Position numbers and translations under genes: made by a program
Part shown: positions 1 to 7,550 of the stretch, piece after piece
How the letters are laid out: each line of letters starts with the position of its first letter
How positions within the stretch are numbered: position 1 is the stretch's first letter
Notes under the pieces: model-generated
What the model was told of the DNA's origin: nothing
Seen by the model: only the letters and a program-made list of their open reading frames with translations
Databases searched by the model: none
Assembly: GCF_009695775.1 (NCBI RefSeq)
Contig: NZ_VUNG01000037.1
Span: 1 to 41,538 of the forward strand
Direction of reading: 5' to 3'
Source of the DNA: Hallella mizrahii
GTDB taxonomy: Bacteria; Bacteroidota; Bacteroidia; Bacteroidales; Bacteroidaceae
DNA: 41,538 nt

Positions 1-69
1 TGATTACCGCTACAAATGTAACAATAATAAATGAAATGACAAAACATAATAAGTTAAATATAAACTGAT

Positions 70-315
70 TTATAGATAATTGGCTTTGCAGCTTGCGTTA
101 TCGCTACAAATTAATCGAAAATTCAGAATATTATAGTGGGCGACATACCATTCTGTCTTAACATCTTCGCCCATATCGATCTTCCATACTTCCCGGATAT
201 GGGCATCGCCATTATACTTCAGGGTTACGGTAATGTCTAAATTGTGCACGATGCTTTGAGACATCATGGACAGGGAGAGAAACAAAGAGCAGAGTAAGAA
301 AAACATTCTGTTCAT
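70..315 (-). CDS. Short DUF2207-like N-terminal fragment, secreted
   Basis: This 81-residue protein starts MNRMFFLLCSLF, which reads as a signal peptide ending near the Ala/Ser-Gln at about residue 20. The mature part has a 'VTLKYNGDAHIREVWKIDMG' stretch followed by 'EWYV', which resembles the first beta strands of DUF2207 membrane proteins of Bacteroidetes (recognised by eye, not by search). Those proteins are usually several hundred residues long with C-terminal membrane helices; here a stop comes directly after the first strands. I chose the ATG at 315 because a good -7 element (TATCTTTG, 346-353) lies just upstream, so a longer upstream start would precede the transcript. It may be a decayed or frameshifted gene; only 69 bases remain in the window to look for a continuation and none was visible. 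Confidence 0.45.
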   Translation of the reverse strand: MNRMFFLLCSLFLSLSMMSQSIVHNLDITVTLKYNGDAHIREVWKIDMGEDVKTEWYVAHYNILNFRLICSDNASCKANYL

Positions 316-345
316 GGTGCGGTGAGTAAATTTTAAATTTAAATG

Positions 346-353
346 CAAAGATA
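346..353 (-). promoter_or_regulatory. -7 promoter element (TATCTTTG)
   Basis: On the minus strand the sequence TATCTTTG matches the Bacteroidetes -7 consensus TAnnTTTG and lies about 30 bases before the ATG of the DUF2207-like fragment. I see no well-spaced -33 TTG. Confidence 0.4.
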
Positions 354-478
354 ATGGATAAATTGTAATTTCCGACATTTGTAGCAAGAAACATCTGTGA
401 CAAAATGATTAAATTAAAACAGAAGTAAAGAAGGATACAACTACAACTGCATTTAGTACCAATCCTTTGTAGTTATGA

Positions 479-566
479 GAATCAATGTTCTCATGATCCA
501 GAAGTCATGTTATTATGAACTCGAAGCCATGTTATCGTGGGGTCGAAGCTATGTTATCTATGTTGT
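479..566. repeat. Degenerate 22-nt tandem repeat, four copies
   Basis: Four consecutive 22-nt units begin at 479, 501, 523 and 545, each starting GAA. The last three share the core gaag(t/c)(c/t)atgttat (for example cgaagccatgttatc at 522 and cgaagctatgttatc at 544); the first is the most diverged (gaatcaatgttctc). The spacing is exactly 22 nt. Twenty-two is not a multiple of three, so this is not a coding repeat. There are no spacers, so it is not a CRISPR array. Confidence 0.65.
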
Positions 567-577
567 AATGCGATAGC

Positions 578-633
578 AAAAGATCCTTCGTTAAGCAGAG
601 AATGATTGAGACCTACGTAGCGAAGGACCTTTT
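578..633. terminator. Inverted repeat, possible two-way terminator
   Basis: The arms aaaagatccttcgtta (578-593) and tagcgaaggacctttt (618-633) pair over 16 positions with two mismatches. On both strands the second arm ends in four T residues. The 24-nt loop is long for an intrinsic terminator. It lies downstream of the exporter operon on the minus strand, where a terminator would be expected. Confidence 0.4.
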
Positions 634-777
634 GTAAGATAGAAAAATCCAAGCAGCGTTTTTTTGCAATTTAATGAAATCCAGATACAAAAGATACGCA
701 ATGCTTGCTTCCGTTACAATACACAATTGCGGAGACGCTTACAGACAGTTTATGCGATCTAACGGGAAACAGTGAAA

Positions 778-1038
778 CTACAAGACTTGCATAAGCAGAA
801 CTATCAGACGGACGCTGCCTCTGATATTGTCACCAACAGGTATTCTAATCAAGTAGAGTAGCATGAAACATAAGATCACGACCACGAAAAGCAAAGGGAG
901 GCCCCAGCGCTGCACATTACCCATATCGGAAGAAATGATCTTTCGGATCTCCTCCGTATGCCCACTATTATCCTCATCCTTCGAGAAAACGTCATGGCAC
1001 TTTTTTCTGTTTCCGTTTTTCAATTTCAGAATCGTCAT
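778..1038 (-). CDS. Truncated HlyD-family secretion adaptor (N-terminal fragment)
   Basis: This 86-residue protein has a charged cytoplasmic head containing 'HTEEIRKIIS', then 'RWGLPLLFVVVILCFMLLYL' as a single membrane helix at about residues 45-64, then 'IPVGDNIRGSVRL'. That order matches the start of HlyD-type periplasmic adaptors that accompany peptidase-containing exporters in Bacteroidetes, where the helix is followed by a P-x-x-I-x-G-x-V-x-L strand. Family members are usually about 400 residues, but here a stop follows the first strand, and the coiled-coil, lipoyl and beta-barrel parts are absent. Its ATG overlaps the exporter stop codon as ATGA (1038-1035), so the start is firm and coupled. 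Either the adaptor is broken, or a full-length adaptor elsewhere in the genome serves the exporter. Confidence 0.6.
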   Translation of the reverse strand: MTILKLKNGNRKKCHDVFSKDEDNSGHTEEIRKIISSDMGNVQRWGLPLLFVVVILCFMLLYLIRIPVGDNIRGSVRLIVLLMQVL

Positions 1039-3239
1039 TTTATAGTTTCTAATTGATTTTGAACTAATCGGTAATAATAAGAATGGGCCTGCATGAGACT
1101 GTCATGATCCCCTTGCTCCACTACCCTGCCCTCGTTGAGGACAACGATCTGGTCAGCATTTCGAATTGTACTCAACCGATGGGCGACAATGATCACGGTA
1201 CGCTGGCGATAGAAAGTCTCTAAATGCGCCACGATGTCCCTCTCATTATTGGCGTCAAGCGAGTTGGTGGCCTCATCAAGTATCAACAGCTGCGGATCCT
1301 TATAGACAGCCCTGGCAATCATCAGCCTTTGTTTCTGTCCTTGGCTGAGCCCTTGTCCATCCTCTCCGATACGTGTAAGATAGCCCATTGGCAAAGAAGA
1401 GATATATTCATCAATATTGGCCATTCTTGCCGCCTTCCTCACTTGTTCCTCATCGGGACGATCTTCACCTAACGCAATATTATGCAGAAAGTCATCTGAG
1501 AAAATATAGCCATCCTGCATAACACATCCCACCATTCTCCTCCATTGATGGCAGTCGATGTCATGCAGATCGATGCCATCGACAAGGATCTTGCCATGGA
1601 CGGGCTCGTAGAAGCCCAGTATCAACTTCAGCAACGTTGTCTTGCCTACCCCACTGGCACCGACAAGAGCCGTCACCTTATGAGCGGGAATGACAAGCGT
1701 AAAGTCTTGAAGGACATAGTTTCTGGCAGCCCCACTATAGCTGAAATCCACATTTTGCATTTTGATGGTCATACTCTGAGGCGTAACTTTTTCTCCACCT
1801 TTCCCATCCGTCTCATCTTGCTGCATCTGTATCTCGTGTAGGCGCTCCATGCTGAGCCTGGCAAACTGAAAAGAAGTCAGAAAGTCAATCAAATTGTTGA
1901 TCGGAGCAGATATTTGTCCGATGATATACGAGATGGACATCATCATGCCAAGTGAGAGGTCTCCTTTGACGACCTCCACACAGGCGAGATAAGAAATCAG
2001 AATGTTCGTTGACTGATTGAAAAACACAGATCCCAACTGCTGCACTTGTGCCACCGTGAGATTCTTGACACGAATACTAAACTGTTCTGCTTGTATGCGT
2101 TCCCACTGCCATCGTTTTTGCTTTTCACAGTTGAAGAGTTTGATATCTCCAATTCCTTTGACGATCTGCAATAATAACTCTTGCTCATCAGCGACAGAGT
2201 TAAAACGCTTTAAATCAAGCGATGTCCGATAACGCATGAAGTATTGCGTCCAAGCAACATAGCAGACATTTCCCCAAAAAAACAAAAGCAGAATTCTCGG
2301 ATCATAGAAACAAAGGATAACAGCGAAGACCACAAAGTTGACCATTGAGAACAAAGTCTCCATGGATGACCCAGTCAAAAAGTTCTGAATGCGGTCATTA
2401 TCACGGATACGCTGCAACAAATCTCCTGTATGCCTTGTATCGAAAAAGCGGAAAGGCATCTGCAATAACTTGAAGAGGAAATCAGAGATGAGCGAAATAC
2501 TGATTTTGGTATTCATGTACAGAGTAGCCCAACTACGCACCATACTCACCACCAGACTTGAAACAAAGATCACCATCTGTGACAAGAGCAAAAGTTGGAT
2601 GACATGAAGATTATGAGCATTGACACCATAATCGATACTTATCTGCATCAACAGTGGAGCGACCAACTGTAAGACACTGATGACCAGCATAGTAATAAAA
2701 ACCATCATTACTCCCTTGCGATAACGCGTGAAGTAACTCAAGAGAAAGCGCAGCCCAACACGCCCTGCCTTCTCTTTTCTTCCCTTAAAGGCATCAAGTT
2801 TTTCTGTCGGAATCAGGAACAAGGCTACCCCCATGTGAACAGAATCATTATCGCAGCCCCAGCATTTCAGAAATTCATCTTCTTTATAGACAAGATTTCT
2901 ACTTGCCGGATCAGCAATGTAGAAACGCCTGTGGCCTGCCCTTCCACAAATCTTATAGCAAACCACATAGTGATTTTGATTCCAATGCAGGATACAAGGG
3001 AAACGGAGATGGGTTTGAAGTGCATCGACAGACAGGCGTGCGCCCTGAGTCTTAAAGCCAAAATAGGTCGCCGTGTCGCTGAGATCGCGCATAGAAATGC
3101 CATTGCGTGACACAAAACTATGAGCTGCCAACTCACGTTCCGTGAACCGGCAGCCATAATATCTTAGAATCATCCTGATGCAAGCCAATCCGCAATCAAA
3201 CGAATCGGTCTGCAGCTCATGAGGAAAATGTCCAAACAC
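1035..3239 (-). CDS. Peptidase-containing ABC exporter (C39 protease, double-glycine type)
   Basis: This protein would cut a double-glycine leader and export the peptide through the inner membrane. The N-terminal C39 peptidase has 'QTDSFDCGLAC' with Cys16 as nucleophile and Gln10 as oxyanion residue, His90 in 'QNHYVV' and Asp110 in 'IADPA' (numbered from the GTG start). A six-helix transmembrane domain follows at about 155-440. The ATPase domain has Walker A 'GASGVGKTT', signature 'LSQGQKQR' and Walker B 'LLILDEATNSLD'. An ATG exists at 3362, but it lies inside the barrel gene upstream and would add 41 residues not typical of the family. The GTG at 3239 follows the barrel stop codon by one base and gives 734 residues, the usual size. 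The precursor at 6707-6901 is the obvious substrate. Confidence 0.9.
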   Translation of the reverse strand: MFGHFPHELQTDSFDCGLACIRMILRYYGCRFTERELAAHSFVSRNGISMRDLSDTATYFGFKTQGARLSVDALQTHLRFPCILHWNQNHYVVCYKICGRAGHRRFYIADPASRNLVYKEDEFLKCWGCDNDSVHMGVALFLIPTEKLDAFKGRKEKAGRVGLRFLLSYFTRYRKGVMMVFITMLVISVLQLVAPLLMQISIDYGVNAHNLHVIQLLLLSQMVIFVSSLVVSMVRSWATLYMNTKISISLISDFLFKLLQMPFRFFDTRHTGDLLQRIRDNDRIQNFLTGSSMETLFSMVNFVVFAVILCFYDPRILLLFFWGNVCYVAWTQYFMRYRTSLDLKRFNSVADEQELLLQIVKGIGDIKLFNCEKQKRWQWERIQAEQFSIRVKNLTVAQVQQLGSVFFNQSTNILISYLACVEVVKGDLSLGMMMSISYIIGQISAPINNLIDFLTSFQFARLSMERLHEIQMQQDETDGKGGEKVTPQSMTIKMQNVDFSYSGAARNYVLQDFTLVIPAHKVTALVGASGVGKTTLLKLILGFYEPVHGKILVDGIDLHDIDCHQWRRMVGCVMQDGYIFSDDFLHNIALGEDRPDEEQVRKAARMANIDEYISSLPMGYLTRIGEDGQGLSQGQKQRLMIARAVYKDPQLLILDEATNSLDANNERDIVAHLETFYRQRTVIIVAHRLSTIRNADQIVVLNEGRVVEQGDHDSLMQAHSYYYRLVQNQLETIK

Positions 3240-3240
3240 C

Positions 3241-5376
3241 TTATCTGTTATTAGTTCGTTGCAATGGTGCAGAATTGTCAGAGGATCCTTGTGTACTGAT
3301 ATTCTGATTGAAGAGCTTAAAAGACACACTAAGGCATACGCCCCGCAGATCGTTAGTGCCATAGGTGCCGCTTGTGGTATTGAGGAATTGCTGCGACATG
3401 TTGTTCAAATTGTATTTATGCAGGATGTCTGTGAATGACAAGGTTGTATTAAGTCTGTCATTCAACCAACTGCCGGAAACGACAAATTGCAAATTGTTCT
3501 TCGGCTTACTCACAACATTCAGAGTGGTAGACCGCGTATACAGTGTCCAATTCAGTGCCATCTGAAGATGATCATTGAGCGTGAATTGTGAGAATAGTGT
3601 CCCGCTCCCCGACCATTTATGCAACTTGACAACTTCACTCATATATGGGTATTCAGCTGTTTCATACCATACACCAGGAGAAGCAAAGAGATACCATTTT
3701 CCGAAGGTCTGTCCCCATTTCAACCTGATAGAATAACTGTTGTCCACCCCAAAGTTCATTGGTACGTCAAAGATGACATTACTATTTTCAAAGGGTGCAT
3801 ATTGCTGATTCCAGATAACGCCATTGCTTCTTGTATAATTCAGGATCAGATTGAAGTTACTCCAATAAGTTTCTAATTTCCAAGTATCCGTATGCGAAGG
3901 AGTCAAACTACTGTTGCCCACGGAGTACTGAAGAGAATCTTTATATATGGGGCTTTCATCTAAGCCACGATACCCTTGTCTCCCGACACTACGCTGATAA
4001 CTGGCAGCCATTGTTAACCCTTTAATGGGATAATAGGTCAATAATACCGAAGGAAGTAAATTGGAGGAGGTTCGCCCTACTCTTGTCCGGCTCCCTTCTT
4101 TTGGCAGCCACAACCGCGTGTCGGTATATTCATAACGCAAGCCTACGCGCGTAGAGAATTTCTTCCACGCTCTTCTTAGCTCAAACGCACCCGCCCCCAA
4201 CTGATCGTGGGCTGTCGTCTGGCGCTGCCGAAGTGCAGCTTCTATGAATGGGTTGTCCGTGATATAGTCCGAAGGATTATCAACATAGTAATATCTGGCA
4301 GTCGCCTTACCCTTCATCTTCCATGGCAGAGGGAAGCTGTAGGTACCATTCAGCGTGAGAATGTTATAGCGACTTTTTGTGAACGTATTGATTTCGTCGT
4401 CTGTCTGTACACTTCTTTCGTGTGTCCAATTGGTAAGACGATCATGCTTCACCGTGTAGTCAGCCGTCAGATTGAGTTCCTTGTTATCGTTCCATGACCC
4501 ATAATACTGTAATGTGAAGTTATGCACCGGTGTATAGGAAAAACTGTAGATATTCAGATCCTTATCACTTTTGGCATTTTGCAGATCCTTGACCGTCATG
4601 GTCTCATCACAGAAATCCTTATCGCGTGTCCAATCAAAGTTATACACGAAACTGAGACGGCTATTGGCATTCAGAACGAAATCATTGGTCCAAATAACAT
4701 TATGATCGATGGAACGCATCAAATCATGATTATATTCATCCGTTCGGAAAGTGCCGCCGGGGCGTTGGATCTCAGTGAAGTAAGTTTCCTTATTGAGATT
4801 CTGAAATAAAGAATAAGAATAGATAACCGATGTCGTCCAACGCCCGATTTTAGCCTCCAAGTCTAGAGTTGGGGCATCAAAAGGCCTACGCCTTACAGTA
4901 AAGTCGTTTTGAAGGGTAAGAGCGATAAAGTCAGACAGCGGCTTATAGGTATAGATTTTCACTACAGCCTTCGTACCATTAGGATACTCAGATCCCGGAT
5001 TTCGATCAATGATCACTTTGGACACATTGGCAGCCTGCAAGGTCTCCAAGGCTTTCTGCTGCGTAACCTCACGACCATCTATGAAGATCATTGGCACACC
5101 AGCCCCCGAGACTACGATTTGTTTTCCCATCACCTCAATACCCGGCGTGATGGCAAACATCTTCATCAAGGAGCCCATCTTACCAAGTAAGGATCCACGC
5201 ACATAAATCTCGTCAATACCTGCTTCGGACTTGATGAGCGGGCGATGCCCCACAACAGTGACACCATCAATATTGACGGTTGTCTTCACTGAGTCCTGCG
5301 CATTTTGCGCAGACACCGATAAAGAAGTTAATAAAGGGAAGAAAAATAAATATCTATATAACGAACTGGTCATCAT
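3241..5376 (-). CDS. Outer-membrane beta-barrel protein with TonB-type plug (RiPP operon)
   Basis: This 711-residue protein has a signal peptide (residues 1-23, ending SVSAQ), then a short segment with 'VTVVGHRP' that resembles a TonB-box region. A plug-like domain follows with 'VPMIFIDGREV' and 'NPGSEYPNGTKAVVKIYT' at about 95-145. The remaining 550 residues show alternating aromatic strands ending 'LSVSFKLF', as in the outer-membrane beta-barrel family often labelled OMP_b-brl_3. It lacks the N-terminal carboxypeptidase-regulatory domain of SusC-like proteins. Its ATG overlaps the maturase stop as ATGA (5376-5373), and the exporter start follows its stop by one base. It may be the outer-membrane exit for the peptide, a receptor for re-uptake or sensing, or an immunity factor; the sequence does not decide between these. 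Confidence 0.8.
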   Translation of the reverse strand: MMTSSLYRYLFFFPLLTSLSVSAQNAQDSVKTTVNIDGVTVVGHRPLIKSEAGIDEIYVRGSLLGKMGSLMKMFAITPGIEVMGKQIVVSGAGVPMIFIDGREVTQQKALETLQAANVSKVIIDRNPGSEYPNGTKAVVKIYTYKPLSDFIALTLQNDFTVRRRPFDAPTLDLEAKIGRWTTSVIYSYSLFQNLNKETYFTEIQRPGGTFRTDEYNHDLMRSIDHNVIWTNDFVLNANSRLSFVYNFDWTRDKDFCDETMTVKDLQNAKSDKDLNIYSFSYTPVHNFTLQYYGSWNDNKELNLTADYTVKHDRLTNWTHERSVQTDDEINTFTKSRYNILTLNGTYSFPLPWKMKGKATARYYYVDNPSDYITDNPFIEAALRQRQTTAHDQLGAGAFELRRAWKKFSTRVGLRYEYTDTRLWLPKEGSRTRVGRTSSNLLPSVLLTYYPIKGLTMAASYQRSVGRQGYRGLDESPIYKDSLQYSVGNSSLTPSHTDTWKLETYWSNFNLILNYTRSNGVIWNQQYAPFENSNVIFDVPMNFGVDNSYSIRLKWGQTFGKWYLFASPGVWYETAEYPYMSEVVKLHKWSGSGTLFSQFTLNDHLQMALNWTLYTRSTTLNVVSKPKNNLQFVVSGSWLNDRLNTTLSFTDILHKYNLNNMSQQFLNTTSGTYGTNDLRGVCLSVSFKLFNQNISTQGSSDNSAPLQRTNNR

Positions 5377-6653
5377 TTGTCTTTATAATAATGTGTATAA
5401 AAAAGAGGCAGTAAGTCGGCCAAATAGTCCTTGTAGTAACTGCAACAAGACTTGATGCGTCCTTCTCTTTTCTTGACTCTGTCAATGGGGCATCCCCCAC
5501 CGCAGATAGGGAAAACTGCACAAGTTCTGCAAACAGAATCTTCAAAAGGATCTTCCACAAATGTAGCCGAAGCCAACTTCGAGAAAGCGATCTTACCTTC
5601 ACTTAAATTTCCGACACTCTTCTCCGGACATCCCAAATATTCCAAACATTTATACACATAGCCTTCCGAGTCAATCGCATAGTTACCGACACTCCGATGC
5701 ATACACGGCAGACTCAGCCCTGGGAGGCCTGGAAGAAGTTCTGGATATTTGTTGTTTTCTATTTGATAAACGTTATTTCTGAAGATTTGCTCATCGGAAA
5801 AACACGCATCATGGCCTTCGAACCCTGTGCGGTTTTGAATATTGTTAGAGGTAAGACACAAGCGACCTGCCGACAAGAAATCGGCATAACGCTTCTCCAC
5901 ATAATCATGGACGTGTCCAAACGCATTGGGATTGGTGTGATCAACACTCACTTGAAGCACCACCTTGGCATCTGTATGCTGCAAGAAATCATCAAGATGG
6001 TCCATAATCACTTGGAAAGAAGGGCGACCGTCCTTAAAGCTACGGCGTCTGTCATGCTCTTCCCCCACACCATCAAGAGAAATTTGCAGACGACGCAGAT
6101 GAAGGGGAGCTATCGCCTCAACAACCTCATGCCGGAGCAGACTGCCATTGGTCACCATGCTGGATGTATACTTGATTTGACGTGCCTCCAGCGCTTCACA
6201 GATCTTCAGGATGACAGGAAAAGCCAACAAGGGCTCTCCCCCAAACCAATTGATACCTATTTCCTTGGCTTTGTTCACATCTATGAATTGTACGAGATGA
6301 TCTATCACCTCGTCAGTCATTGGTGGCAAGTTCTTATGCTTCCCTTCAAAGCAATAGGGGCAATCAAAATTGCACATCATCGTGGGAGCAATCGTTAATG
6401 ACAAAGCACGATGATCAAACATCTTGCTCCCACAATAATATTTGTATTTCAAATACTCTTCATCATGGCTTTTCACCAAAATGCCCATTCTGATCAGTTG
6501 TGAGATCGTAGCATCATCACCTTGGGGAAGTTGATTCCACACATCCGTATCAAGACAAACAAAAGAAGAACTAAGCGTGTTAAAAACCAAAGTTTCGCCC
6601 TTTATCGTCTTGACAACATTGTAATTGGACTTCTCTAAATCACAATCAGCCAT
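5373..6653 (-). CDS. Radical SAM/SPASM peptide maturase
   Basis: This 426-residue enzyme is predicted to modify the neighbouring precursor peptide using S-adenosylmethionine radical chemistry. The N-terminal 70 residues ('GETLVFNTLSSSFVCLD') resemble the small leader-reading region seen in other peptide maturases. The radical SAM CX3CX2C motif is C94-C98-C101 ('CNFDCPYC'), followed by the GGE motif at 138-140. The C-terminal SPASM domain shows Cys317, a Gly-containing spacer 'IDSEGYVYKC' to Cys336, Cys342, then CX2CX5CX3C at 375-388 ('CRTCAVFPICGGGC') and Cys403/404. These fit ligands of two auxiliary iron-sulfur clusters. It resembles the Bacteroidales 'GG' radical SAM maturase group by eye. 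The chemistry (thioether, cyclophane or other) cannot be read from the sequence. Confidence 0.92.
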   Translation of the reverse strand: MADCDLEKSNYNVVKTIKGETLVFNTLSSSFVCLDTDVWNQLPQGDDATISQLIRMGILVKSHDEEYLKYKYYCGSKMFDHRALSLTIAPTMMCNFDCPYCFEGKHKNLPPMTDEVIDHLVQFIDVNKAKEIGINWFGGEPLLAFPVILKICEALEARQIKYTSSMVTNGSLLRHEVVEAIAPLHLRRLQISLDGVGEEHDRRRSFKDGRPSFQVIMDHLDDFLQHTDAKVVLQVSVDHTNPNAFGHVHDYVEKRYADFLSAGRLCLTSNNIQNRTGFEGHDACFSDEQIFRNNVYQIENNKYPELLPGLPGLSLPCMHRSVGNYAIDSEGYVYKCLEYLGCPEKSVGNLSEGKIAFSKLASATFVEDPFEDSVCRTCAVFPICGGGCPIDRVKKREGRIKSCCSYYKDYLADLLPLFYTHYYKDK

Positions 6654-6706
6654 CCTAGCCTGCTTGATTTTGTTTTTTCATCTTTTCAACTTTTAGGGTT
6701 AAAATT

Positions 6707-6901
6707 TTATTTTGTGATAAGCACATAATTTCGCATACACGTGATATTCCCGCTATCGTCATCAGTGTATCGCTTGTGACATTCTACATTACCATTGATA
6801 TACTTATGCTTGCAATCAACGGCACCGCCCAAGATAAAATCCATCTCAGAGCCTGAGAGAATTTCAAAATTATCAGTATTTCCTTCTTGCAATATTTTCA
6901 T
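6707..6901 (-). CDS. RiPP precursor peptide with double-glycine leader and CX3Y repeats
   Basis: This 64-residue peptide ends its leader with 'ILSGSEMDFILGG' (Gly25-Gly26), the usual site for C39-peptidase exporters. The predicted core is residues 27-64. It contains Cys30, Cys41 and Cys55, each followed exactly four residues later by Tyr (Tyr34, Tyr45, Tyr59), giving three CX3Y motifs: CKHKY, CHKRY and CMRNY. The second and third are preceded by GNVE and GNIT, and the first by GGAVD, so a loose unit G-[GN]-x-C-x3-Y recurs. It lies 53 bases before the radical SAM gene and behind a -7 promoter element. It resembles the Bacteroidales GG-type natural product precursors, but I do not recognise this core. 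The start ATG at 6901 is the only one before the leader motif. Confidence 0.85.
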   Translation of the reverse strand: MKILQEGNTDNFEILSGSEMDFILGGAVDCKHKYINGNVECHKRYTDDDSGNITCMRNYVLITK

Positions 6902-6923
6902 ACGTCATTGATTAAATTTGATG

Positions 6924-6931
6924 CAAAAATA
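6924..6931 (-). promoter_or_regulatory. -7 promoter element of the RiPP operon (TATTTTTG)
   Basis: On the minus strand TATTTTTG matches the Bacteroidetes -7 consensus and lies 22 bases before the precursor ATG. The upstream sequence is very AT-rich. I see no TTG at the usual 19-21 base distance, so the promoter may need an activator. Confidence 0.5.
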
Positions 6932-7059
6932 GTAAAAAAAGCAATACGTTGTAATTATCAATATAAAAAATAGATAATTTTAACGTATTTGTTATTAAAT
7001 GTAACGATTCAACAAATTCATTTCGGTGGTTGGCGTCCACATCGTTTTTGTAGCATACT

Positions 7060-7129
7060 GTTACCGGTGTCGCATGTGGTGAAGCGTAGGGTCAGGGGGT
7101 ATCCCCGCCCTAACCCCTGTGACGGTAAT
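7060..7129. repeat. Imperfect GC-rich inverted repeat
   Basis: The stretch begins gttaccg and ends cggtaat. Its centre is ggggg-tat-cccc, flanked by agggtc on the left and gccctaaccc on the right. It stands out because the surroundings are AT-rich. It could fold into a hairpin; pairing between the outer and inner parts is interrupted. Confidence 0.35.
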
Positions 7130-7488
7130 CATTCCATTCTCCTTTGGTTGCTTGCAAAACGCAATTCTGTTTTGTCTGCGCGATAGTCCGCCTCTATCAC
7201 CCAAGGTGAATCCGAACAGCCGCTATCGCAATCTCAATGTCAGTTTGAGGAATACCATCAGAGCGAACAGATAAGTGTTGAATAAACTGACATTTTTCGG
7301 GCCTTCTCCTTGCGATTTTCTGAGCCAACACCCATGTTGCTCTCAATTTCGCGAATTTCGAGGGTGTTTTTATATTCATCTGACTGTCAACAGGTTGTAG
7401 ATACAGAGTGCTTTTTATCTCAAAGGAAATGGTATCTCTGCTGTGAGAAAACGGTAACATTACCTATCAGAAAGCCTTTTTGACGCTA

Positions 7489-7550
7489 TCATCTCGGTTG
7501 TTTGACCACGTCATCTCGGTTGTTTGACCTGGTCAAACAACCGAGATGAC
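7489..7550. repeat. Perfect 41-nt palindrome plus an extra direct copy of one arm
   Basis: The 19-nt unit tcatctcggttgtttgacc occurs at 7489-7507 and again, 22 nt later, at 7511-7529. Its exact reverse complement follows at 7531-7549. Together 7510-7550 form a palindrome with 20-bp arms and one central base. The flanks are also related: atcagaaag with a following tttttgac lies just left of the unit (about 7467-7484), and atcagaaag with actttgac lies just right (about 7554-7572). Confidence 0.8.

Larger units (their letters stand above)
316..777. other. Gene-free stretch with tandem repeats and hairpins
   Basis: No coding frame is convincing here. The stretch holds an 8-bp inverted repeat (aactacaa 439-446 with ttgtagtt 467-474), a four-copy 22-nt tandem repeat (479-566) and a longer inverted repeat (578-593 with 618-633). 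On the minus strand it lies directly downstream of the truncated HlyD-like gene. I read past the HlyD stop codon and found no further HlyD sequence, so the missing part of that protein is not here in another frame. Confidence 0.6.

Noticed and set aside
8..385. Short repeated motif gctacaaat (about 9-17, 103-111, and inverted at 377-385)
   Set aside because: Nine bases in AT-rich sequence can recur by chance and spacing is irregular.
479..566. CRISPR-like array
   Set aside because: The 22-nt units are adjacent with no spacers and no cas genes are near.
7197..7460. Open frame of 87 codons on the minus strand
   Set aside because: No domain, signal or promoter; composition is that of intergenic repeat sequence.
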